Positions 50,271-61,300 of a stretch of DNA of 64,000 nucleotides are shown one piece after another. The notes below the pieces were generated by a model. It did not search any database. It was not told the origin of the DNA and was given only the letters and a program-made list of their open reading frames with translations. The number at the start of each line of letters is the position of its first letter. The first letter of the stretch is position 1. The position numbers were made by a program, and so were the translations under genes. Source of the stretch: Hydractinia symbiolongicarpus (lineage: Eukaryota > Cnidaria > Hydrozoa > Anthoathecata > Hydractiniidae); NCBI RefSeq assembly GCF_029227915.1, contig NC_079886.1, positions 930,001 to 994,000 on the forward strand, in the 5' to 3' direction.

Positions 50271-52900
50271 GGAAATGAATTTACTCCCTGGGGACTTTCT
50301 TTGCATACTTTTGACTATACGGGCCGAGTGCGGGATTTACGGGAAATCACGGGTTTTCGTTTGCCGGCGATTAAATTTCTTTTATTTAGCGTCTTATCAA
50401 AAATGAAAACATTTTTGAAAACTACAAGTCTCATGCGTTTTAGTGGTTAAAAAATAATTTAAAAAATAGTTCGGGAAATGAATTTACTCCCTGGGTACTT
50501 TCTTTGTATACTTTTGACTCTGCGGGCCGAGTCCGGGATTTACGGGAAATCGCGGGTTTTCGTTTGCCGGCGATTAAACTTCTTTAATTTAGCGTTTCAT
50601 CAAAAATGAAAACATTTTATAAAACTACAAGTCTCATGCGTTTTAGTGGTGAAAAAATAATTTAAAAAATCGTTCGGGAAATGAATTTACTCCCTGGGGA
50701 CTTTCTTTGCATACTTTTGACTATACGGGCCGAGTGCGGGATTTACGGGAAATCACGGGTTTTCGTTTGCCGGCGATTAAACTTCTTTTATTTAGCGTCT
50801 TATCAAAAATGAAAACATTTTTGAAAACTACAAGTCTCATGCGTTTTAGTGGTTAAAAAATAATTTAAAAAATAGTTCGGGAAATGAATTTACTCCCTGG
50901 GTACTTTCTTTGTATACTTTTGACTCTGCGGGCCGAGTCCGGGATTTACGGGAAATCGCGGGTTTTCGTTTGCCGGCGATTAAACTTCTTTAATTTAGCG
51001 TTTCATCAAAAATGAAAACATTTTATAAAACTACAAGTCTCATGCGTTTTAGTGGTGAAAAAATAATTTAAAAAATCGTTCGGGAAATGAATTTACTCCC
51101 TGGGTACTTTCTTTGTATACTTTTGACTCTGCGGGCCGAGTCCGGGATTTACGGGAAATCGCGGGTTTTCGTTTGCCGGCGATTAAACTTCTTTAATTTA
51201 GCGTTTCATCAAAAATGAAAACATTTTTTAAAACTACAAGTCTCATGCGTTTTAGTGGTGAAAAAATAATTTAAAAAATCGTTCGAGAAATGAGTTTACT
51301 CCCTGGGTACTTTCTTTATACACATTCGACTATACGGGCCGAGTACGGGATTTACGGGAAATCGCATGTTTTCGTTTGCCGGTGATTAAACTTCTTTTAT
51401 TCAGCGTCTCATCAAAAATGAAAACATTTTATAAAACTACAAGTCTCATGCGTTTTAGTGGTTAAAAAATAATTTAAAAAATAGTTCGGGAAATGAATTT
51501 ACTCCCTGGGTACTTTCTTTGTATACTTTTGACTCTGCGGGCCGAGTCCGGGATTTACAGGAAATCGCGGGTTTTCGTTTGCCGGCGATTAAACTTCTTT
51601 AATTTAGCGTTTCATCAAAAATGAAAACATTTTATAAAACTACAAGTCTCATGCGTTTTAGTGGTGAAAAAATAATTTAAAAAATCGTTCGGGAAATGAA
51701 TTTACTCCCTGGGTACTTTCTTTGTATACTTTTGACTCTGCGGGCCGAGTCCGGGATTTACGGGAAATCGCGGGTTTTCGTTTGCCGGCGATTAAACTTC
51801 TTTAATTTAGCGTTTCATCAAAAATGAAAACATTTTTTAAAACTACAAGTCTCATGCGTTTTAGTGGTGAAAAAATAATTTAAAAAATCGTTCGAGAAAT
51901 GAGTTTACTCCCTGGGTACTTTCTTTATACACATTCGACTATACGGGCCGAGTACGGGATTTACGGGAAATCGCATGTTTTCGTTTGCCGGTGATTAAAC
52001 TTCTTTTATTCAGCGTCTCATCAAAAATGAAAACATTTTATAAAACTACAAGTCTCATGCGTTTTAGTGGTGAAAAAATAATTTAAAAAATCGTTCGGGA
52101 AATGAATTTACTCCCTGGGGACTTTCTTTGCATACTTTTGACTATACGGGCCGAGTGCGGGATTTACGGGAAATCACGGGTTTTCGTTTGCCGGCGATTA
52201 AACTTCTTTTATTTAGCGTCTTATCAAAAATGAAAACATTTTTGAAAACTACAAGTCTCATGCGTTTTAGTGGTTAAAAAATAATTTAAAAAATAGTTCG
52301 GGAAATGAATTTACTCCCTGGGTACTTTCTTTGTATACTTTTGACTCTGCGGGCCGAGTCCGGGATTTACGGGAAATCGCGGGTTTTCGTTTGCCGGCGA
52401 TTAAACTTCTTTAATTTAGCGTTTCATCAAAAATGAAAACATTTTATAAAACTACAAGTCTCATGCGTTTTAGTGGTGAAAAAATAATTTAAAAAATCGT
52501 TCGGGAAATGAATTTACTCCCTGGGTACTTTCTTTGTATACTTTTGACTCTGCGGGCCGAGTCCGGGATTTACGGGAAATCGCGGGTTTTCGTTTGCCGG
52601 CGATTAAACTTCTTTAATTTAGCGTTTCATCAAAAATGAAAACATTTTTTAAAACTACAAGTCTCATGCGTTTTAGTGGTGAAAAAATAATTTAAAAAAT
52701 CGTTCGAGAAATGAGTTTACTCCCTGGGTACTTTCTTTATACACATTCGACTATACGGGCCGAGTACGGGATTTACGGGAAATCGCATGTTTTCGTTTGC
52801 CGGTGATTAAACTTCTTTTATTCAGCGTCTCATCAAAAATGAAAATATTTTTGAAAACTACATGTCTCATGCGTTTTAGTGGTGAAAAAATAATTTAAAA
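50271..52900 (+). repeat. G/C/D mosaic with nested dimer, trimer and heptamer duplications
   Basis: G monomers with CCCTGGGGACTTTC lie at 50,285, 50,691 and 52,112: intervals of 406 and 1,421 bp (two and seven monomers). Each is followed by a C variant with AAATAGTTCGGG and CATTTTATAAAAC. D monomers with the rare GCCGGTGATT lie at 51,381, 51,990 and 52,802: intervals of 609 and 812. These interleaved distances need at least three separate duplication events. Confidence 0.85.
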
Positions 52901-55020
52901 AATCGTTCGGGAAATGAATTTACTCCCTGGGTACTTTCTTTGCATACTTTTGACTATACGGGCGGAGTGCAGGATTTACGGAAAATCACGGGTTTTCCAT
53001 TGCCGGCGATTAAACTTCTTTTATTTAGCGTCTTATCAAAAATGAAAACATTTTTGAAAACTACAAGTCTCATGCGTTTTAGTGGCGAAAAAATAATTTA
53101 AAAAATCGTTCAGGAAATGAGTTTACTCCTTGAGTACTTTCTTTGTATACTCTTGACTATACGGGCCGAGTACCGGATTTACGGGAAATCGCGGGTTTTC
53201 GTTTGCCGGCGATTAAACTTCTTTTATTCAGCGTCTTATCAAAAATGAAAACATTTTTGAAAACTACAAGTTTCATGCGTTTTAGTGGTGAAAAAATAAT
53301 TTGAAAAATCGTTCTGAAAATGAGTTTACCCACAAGGTACTTTCTTTGTATACATTCGACTATAGGGGCCAAGCCCGGGATTTACAGGAAATCGCGGGTT
53401 TTCGGTTGCTGGCGATGAAACTTCTTTTATTCAGCGTCTCATCAAAAATGAAAATTTTTTTGAAAACTACAAGTCTTATCCGTTTTAGTGGTGAAAAAAT
53501 AATTTAAAAAATCGTTCGGGATATGAATTTACTCCCTGGGTACTTTCTTTGTATACTTTTGACTCTGCGGGCCGAGTCCGGGATTTACGAGAAATCGCGG
53601 GTTTTCGTTTGCCGGCGATTAAACTTCTTTAACTCAGCGTCTCATCAAATATGAAAATATTTTTGAAAACTACAAGTCTCATGCGTTTTAGTGGTGAAAA
53701 AATAATTTAAAAAATCGTTCGGGAAATGAATTTACCCCCTGGGGACTTTCTTTGCATACTTTTGACTATACGGGCCGAGTGCGGGATTTACGGGAAATCA
53801 CGGGTTTTCGTTTGCCGGCGATTAAACTTCTTTTATTTAGCGTCTTATCAAAAATGAAAACATTTTTGAAAACTACAAGTCTCATGCGTTTTAGTGGTTA
53901 AAAAATAATTTAAAAAATAGTTCGGGAAATGAATTTACTCCCTGGGTACTTTCTTTGTATACTTTTGACTCTGCGGGCCGAGTCCGGGATTTACGGGAAA
54001 TCGCGGGTTTTCGTTTGCCGGCGATTAAACTTCTTTAATTTAGCGTTTCATCAAAAATGAAAACATTTTATAAAACTACAAGTCTCATGCGTTTTAGTGG
54101 TGAAAAAATAATTTAAAAAATCGTTCGGGAAATGAATTTACTCCCTGGGGACTTTCTTTGCATACTTTTGACTATACGGGCCGAGTGCGGGATTTACGGG
54201 AAATCACGGGTTTTCGTTTGCCGGCGATTAAACTTCTTTTATTTAGCGTCTTATCAAAAATGAAAACATTTTTGAAAACTACAAGTCTCATGCGTTTTAG
54301 TGGTTAAAAAATAATTTAAAAAATAGTTCGGGAAATGAATTTACTCCCTGGGTACTTTCTTTGTATACTTTTGACTCTGCGGGCCGAGTCCGAGAATTAC
54401 GGGAAATCGCGGGTTTTCGTTTGCCGGCGATTAAACTTCTTTAATTTAGCGTTTCATCAAAATGAAAACATTTTATAAAACTACAAGTCTCATGCGTTTT
54501 AGTGGTGAAAAAATAATTTAAAAAATCGTTCGGGAAATGAATTTACTCCCTGGGTACTTTCTTTGTATACTTTTGACTCTGCGGGCCGAGTCCGGGAATT
54601 ACGGGAAATCGCGGGTTTTCGTTTGCCGGCGATTAAACTTCTTTAATTTAGCGTTTCATCAAAAATGAAAACATTTTTTAAAACTACAAGTCTCATGCGT
54701 TTTAGTGGTGAAAAAATAATTTAAAAAATCGTTCGAGAAATGAGTTTACTCCCTGGGTACTTTCTTTATACACATTCGACTATACGGGCCGAGTACGGGA
54801 TTTACGGGAAATCGCATGTTTTCGTTTGCCGGCGAATAAACTTCTTTTATTCAGCGTCTCATCGAAAATGAAAATATTTTTGAAAACTACATGTCTCATG
54901 CGTTTTAGTGGTGAAAAAATAATTTAAAAAATCGTTCGGGAAATGAATTTACTCCCTGGGTACTTTCTTTGCATACTTTTGACTATACGGGCCGAGTGCA
55001 GGATTTACGGAAAATCACGG
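52901..55020 (+). repeat. G-F-A-C monomers, then a second copy of the 50.3-51.4 kb block
   Basis: After G, F and A copies, the order G-C-G-C-C-D from about 53.7 to 54.85 kb matches 50.27-51.4 kb at a distance of 3,451 bp (17 monomers). Two adjacent C copies share GGAATTACGGG or GAGAATTACGGG (AATT at 54,395 and 54,597), a private change. One C copy has a one-base deletion, CAAAATGAAAAC near 54,460. Confidence 0.82.
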
Positions 55021-57144
55021 GTTTTCCTTTGCCGGCGATTAAACTTCTTTTATTTAGCGTCTTATCAAAAATGAAAACATTTTTGAAGACTACAAGTCTC
55101 ATGCGTTTTAGTGGCGAAAAAATAATTTAAAAAACCGTTCAGGAAATGAGTTTACTCCTTGAGTACTTTCTTTGTATACTCTTGACTATACAGGCCGAGT
55201 ACCGGATTTACGGGAAATCGCGGGTTTTTGTTTGCCGGCGATTAAACTTCTTTTATTCAGCGTCTTATCAAAAATAAAAACATTTTTGAAAACTACAAGT
55301 TTCATGCGTTTTAGTGGTGAAAAAATAATTTGAAAAATCGTTCTGAAAATGAGTTTACCCACAAGGTACTTTCTTTGTATACATTCGACTATAGGGGCCA
55401 AGCCCGGGATTTACTGGAAATCGCGGGTTTTCGTTTGCTGGCGATTAAACTTCTTTTATTCAGCGTCTCATCAAAAATGAAAATATTTTTGAAAACTACA
55501 AGTCTTATCCGTTTTAGTGGTGAAAAAATAATTTAAAAAATCATTCAGGAAATCAGTTTACTCCCTGGGTACTTTTTTTGTATACTTTTGACTATACGGG
55601 CCGAGTACGGGATTTACGGGAAAGCGCGGGTTTTTGTTTGCCGGCGATTAAACTTCTTTTATTCAGCGTCTCATCAAAAATGAAAATATTTTTGAAAACT
55701 ACAAGTCTCATGCGTTTTAGTGGTGAAAAAATAATTTAAAAAATAGTTCGGGAAATGAATTTACTCCCTGGGTACTTTCTTTGTATACTTTTGACTCTGC
55801 GGGCCGAGTCCAGGATTTACGGGAAATCGCGGGTTTTCGTTTGCCGGCGATTAAACTTCTTTAGTTTAGCGTTTCATCAAAAATGAAAACATTTTTTTAA
55901 ACTACAAGTCTCATGCGTTTTAGTGGTGAAAAAATAATTTAAAAAATCGTTCGGGAAATGAGTTTACTCCCTGGGTACTTTCTTTATACACATTCGACTA
56001 TACGGGCCGAGTACGGGATTTACGGGAAATCGCAGGTTTTTGTTTGTCGGCGATTAAACTTCTTTTATTTAGCGTCTCATCAAAAGTGAAGACATTTTTG
56101 AAAACTACAAGTCTCATGCGTTTTAGTGGTGAAAAAATAATTTAAAAAATCGTTCGGGAAATGAGTTTACTCCCTGGGTACTTTCTTTATACACATTCGA
56201 CTATACGGGCCGAGTACGGGATTTACGGGAAATCGCATGTTTTCGTTTTCCGGCGATTAAACTTCTTTTAATTAGCGTCTCATCAAAAGTGAAAACATTT
56301 TTGAAAATACAAGTCTCATGCGTTTTAGTGGTGAAAAAATAATTTAAAAAATCGTTCGGGAAATGAGTTTACTCCCTGGGTACTTTCTTTGTATACTTTT
56401 GACTATACGGGCCGAGTACGGGATTTACGGGAAATCGCGGGTTTTCGTTTGCCGGCGATTAAACATCTTTTATTAAGCGTCTCATCAAAAATAAAAACAT
56501 TTTTCAAAAACTACAAGTCTCATGCGTTTTAGTGGTGAAAAAATAATTTAAAAAATCGTTCGGGAAATGAGTTTACTCCCTGGGTACTTTCTTTGTATAC
56601 TTTTGACTATACGGGCCGAGTACGGAATTTACGGAAAAGCGCGGTTTTTGGTTTGCCGGCGATTAAACTTCTTTTATTCAGCGTCTCATCAAAAATGAAA
56701 AAATTTTTGAAAACTACAAATCTCATGCGTTTTAGTGGTGAAAAAATAATTTAAAAAATCGTTCGGGAAATGAATTTACTCCCTGGGTACTTTCTTTGTA
56801 TACTTTTGACTATACGGGCCGAGTCCGGGATTTACGGGAAATCGCAGGTTTTCGTACGCCGGCGATTAAACTTCTTTTATTTAGCGTCTCATCAAAAGTG
56901 AAAATATTTTTGAAAACTACAAGTCTCATGCGTTTTAGTGGTGAAAAAATAATTTAAAAAATCGTTCGGGAAATGAATTTACTCCCTGGGTACTTTCTTT
57001 GTATACTTTTGACTCTGCGGGCCGAGTCCGGGATTTACGGGAAATCGCAGGTTTTCGTTTGCCGGCGATTAAACTTCTTTTATTTAGCGTCTCATCAAAA
57101 GTGAAAACATTTTTGAAAACTACAAGTCTCATGCGTTTTAATGG
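55021..57144 (+). repeat. F-A-E-C-D-D-H-I-like series
   Basis: The F-A pair here matches the one at 53.1-53.5 kb (2,029 bp, ten monomers less one base). Then E, C and two D-like copies follow (one with GAAAATACAAG, one base short), an H copy with TTTTATTAAGCG and a one-base insertion TTTTTCAAAAAC, and basic forms. No gene or insertion is visible. Confidence 0.78.
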
Positions 57145-58383
57145 TGAAAAAATAATTTAAAAAATCGTTCGGGAAATGAGTTTACTCCCTGGGTACTTTC
57201 TTTGTATACTTTTGACTATACGGGCCGAGTACGGGATTTACGGGAAATCGCGGGTTTTCGTTTGCCGGCGATTAAACATCTTTTATTTAGCGTCTTATCA
57301 AAAATAAAAACATTTTTGAAAACTTCAAGTCTCATGCGTTTTAGTGGTGAAAAAATAATTTTAAAAATCGTTCGGGAAATGAGTTTACTCCCTGGGTACT
57401 TTCTTTGGATACTTTTGACTATACGGGCCGAGTACGGGGTTTACGGGAAAGCGCGGGTTTTGGTTTGCCGGCGATTAAACTTCTTTTATTCAGCGTCTCA
57501 TCAGAAATGAAAATATTTTTGAAAACTACAAGTCTCATGCGTTTTAGTGGTGAAAAAATAATTTGAAAAATCGTTCTGAAAATGAGTTTACCCAGAAGGT
57601 ACTTTCTTTGTATACATTCGACTATAGGGGTCAAGCCCGGGATTTACAGGAAATCGCGGGTTTTCGTTTGCTGGCGATTAAACTTCTTTTATTCAGCGTC
57701 TCATCAAAAATGAAAATATTTTTGAAAACTACAAGTCTCATCCGTTTTAGTGGTGAAAAAATAATTTAAAAAATCGTTCGGGAAATGAGTTTACTCCCTG
57801 GGTACTTTCTTTGTATACTTTTGACTATACGGGCCGAGTACGGGATTTACGGGAAATCGCGGGTTTTCGTTTGCCGGCGATTAAACATCTTTTATTTAGC
57901 GTCTTATCAAAAATAAAAACATTTTTGAAAACTTCAAGTCTCATGCGTTTTAGTGGTGAAAAAATAATTTTAAAAATCGTTCGGGAAATGAGTTTACTCC
58001 CTGGGTACTTTCTTTGGATACTTTTGACTATACGGGCCGAGTACGGGGTTTACGGGAGAGCGCGGGTTTTGGTTTGCCGGCGATTAAACTTCTTTTATTC
58101 AGCGTCTCATCAGAAATGAAAATATTTTTGAAAACTACAAGTCTCATGCGTTTTAGTGGTGAAAAAATAATTTGAAAAATCGTTCTGAAAATGAGTTTAC
58201 CCAGAAGGTACTTTCTTTGTATACATTCGACTATAGGGGTCAAGCCCGGGATTTACAGGAAATCGCGGGTTTTCGTTTGCTGGCGATTAAACTTCTTTTA
58301 TTCAGCGTCTCATCAAAAATGAAAATATTTTTGAAAACTACAAGTCTCATCCGTTTTAGTGGTGAAAAAATAATTTAAAAAAT
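57145..58383 (+). repeat. Recent trimer duplication, two copies of 609 bp
   Basis: Units run H, I-like, A. Private variants TTTGGATAC, GGGGTTTACGG, CATCAGAAATG, CCCAGAAGG and GGGGTCAAGC all recur exactly 609 bp apart. The only difference I noticed is GGGAAAGCGC against GGGAGAGCGC at about 57,449 and 58,058. Among the youngest duplications here, together with the I-I pair. Confidence 0.93.
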
Positions 58384-61300
58384 CATTCGGGAAATCAGTT
58401 TACTCCCTGGGTACTTTTGTTGTATTCTTTTGACTATACGGGCCGAGTACGGGATTTACGGAAAAGCGCGGGTTTTCGTTTGCCGGCGATTAAACTTCTT
58501 TTATTCAGCGTCTCATCAAAAATGAAAATATTTTTGAAAACTACAAGTCTCATGCGTTTTAGTGGTGAAAAAATAATTTAAAAAATCGTTCGGGAAATGA
58601 ATTTACTCCCTGGGTACTTTCTTTGTATACTTTTGACTCTGCGGGCCGAGTCCGGGATTTACGGGAAATCGCGGGTTTTCGTTTGCCGGCGATTAAACTT
58701 CTTTAATTTAGCGTTTCATCAAAAATGAAAACATTTTTTAAAACTACAAGTCTCATGCGTTTTAGTGATGAAAAAATAATTTAAAAAATCGTTCGGGAAA
58801 TGATTTTACTCACTGGGTACTTTCTTTATACACATTCGACTATACGGGCCGAGTACGGGATTTACGGGAAATCGCAGGTTTTCGTTTACCGGCGATTAAA
58901 CTTCTTTTATTTAGCGTCTCATCAAAAGTAAAAACATTTTTGAAAACTACAAGTCTCATGCGTATTAGTGGTGAAAAAATAATTTAAAAAATCGTTCGGG
59001 AAATGAGTTTACTCCCTGGGTACTTTCTTTGTATACTTTTGACTATACGGGCCGAGTACGGGATTTACGGGAAATCGCGGGTTTTCGTTTGCCGGCGATT
59101 AAACATCTTTTATTTAGCGTCTTATCAAAAATAAAAACATTTTTGAAAACTACAAGAATCATGCGTTTTAGTGGTGAAAAAATAATTTAAAAAATCGTTC
59201 GGGAAATGAGTTTACTCCCTGGGTGCTTTCTTTGTATACTTTTGACTATACGGGCCGAGTACGGGATTTACGGGAAAGCGCGGGTTTTGGTTTGCCGGCG
59301 ATTAAACTTCTTTTATTCAGCGTCTCATCAAAAATGAAAATATTTTTGAAAACTACAAGTCTTATGCGTTTTAGTGGTGAAAAAATAATATAAAAAATCG
59401 TTCGGGAAATGAATTTACTCCCTGGGTACTTTGTTTGTATACTTTTGACTCTGCGGGCCGAGTCCGGGATTTACGGGAAATCGCAAGTTTTCGTTTGCCG
59501 GCGATTAAACTTCTTTAATTTAGCGTTTCACCAAAAATGAAAACATTTTTTAAAACTACAAGTCTCATGCGTTTTAGTGGTGAAAAAATGATTTAAAAAA
59601 TCGTTCGGGAAATGAGTTTACTCCCTGGGTACTTTCTTTATACACATTCGACTATACGGGCCGAGTACGGGATTTACGGGAAATCGCAGGTTTTCGTTTG
59701 CCGGCGTTTAAACTTCTTTTATTCAGCGTCTCATCAGAAATGAAAATATTTTTGAAAACTACAAGTCTCATGCGTTTTAGTGGTGAAAAAATAATTTGAA
59801 AAATCGTTTTTGAAAATGAGTTTACCCACAAGGTACTTTCTTTGTATACATTCGACTATAGGGGCCAAGCCCGGGATTTACAGGAAATCGCGGGTTATCG
59901 TTTGCTGGCGAATAAACTTCTTTTATTCAGCGTCTCATCAAAAATGAAAATATTTTTGAAAACTACAAGTCTCATGCGTTTTAGTGGTGAAAAAATAATT
60001 TAAAAAATCGTTCGGGAAATGAATTTACTCCCTGGGTACTTTCTTTGTATACTTTTGACTCTGCGGGCCGAGTCCGGGATTTACGGGAAATCGCGGGTTT
60101 TCGTTTGCGGGCGATTAAACTTCTTTAATTTAGCGTTTCATCAAAAATGAAAACATTTTTTAAAACTACAAGTCTCATGCGTTTTAGTGATGAAAAAATA
60201 ATTTAAAAAATCGTTCTGAAAATGAGTTTACCCACAAGGTACTTTCTTTGTATACATTTGACTATACTGGCCAAGCCCGGGATTTACAGGAAATCACGGG
60301 TTTTCGTTTGCTGGCGATTAAACTTCTTTTATTCAGCGTCTCATCAAAAATGAAAATATTTTTGAAAACTACAAGTCTCATCCGTTTTAGTGGTGAAAAA
60401 ATAATTTAAAAAATCATTCGGGAAATCAGTTTACTCCTTGGGTACTTTTTTTGTATACTTTTGACAATACGGGCCGAGTACGGGATTTACGGGAAAGCGC
60501 GGGTTTTTGTTTGCCGGCGATTAAACTTCTTTTATTCAGCGTCTCATCAAAAATGAAAATATTTTTGAAAACTACAAGTCTCATGCGTTTTAGTGGTGAA
60601 AAAATAATTTAAAAAATCGTTCGGGAAATGAATTTACTCCCTGGGTACTTTCTTTGTATACTTTTGACTCTGCGGGCCGAGTCCGGGATTTACGGGAAAT
60701 CGCGGGTTTTCGTTTGCCGGCGATTAAACTTCTTTAATTTCGCGTTTCATCAAAAATGAAAACATTTTTTAAAACTACAAGTCTCATGCGTTTTAGTGGT
60801 GAAAAAATAATTTAAAAAATCGTTCGGGAAATGAGTTTACTCCCTGGGTACTTTCTTTATACACATTCGACTATACGGGCCGAGTACGGGATTTACGGGA
60901 AATCGCAGGTTTTCGTTTGCCGGCGTTTAAACTTCTTTTATTTAGCGTCTCATCAAAAGTGAAAACATTTTTGAAAACTACAAGTCTCATGCGTTTTAGT
61001 GGTGAAAAAATAATTTAAAAAATCGTTCGGGAAATGAGTTTACTCCCTGGGTACTTTCTTTGTATACTTTTGACTATACGGGCCGAGTACGGGATTTACG
61101 GGAAATCGCGGGTTTTCGTTTGCCGGCGATTAAACATCTTTTATTTAGCGTCTCATCAAAAATAAAAACATTTTTGAAAACTACAAGTCTCATGCGTTTT
61201 AGTGGTGAAAAAATAATTTAAAAAATCGTTCGGGAAATGAGTTTACTCCCTGGGTACTTTCTTTGTATACTTTTGACTATACGGGCAGAGTACGGGATTT

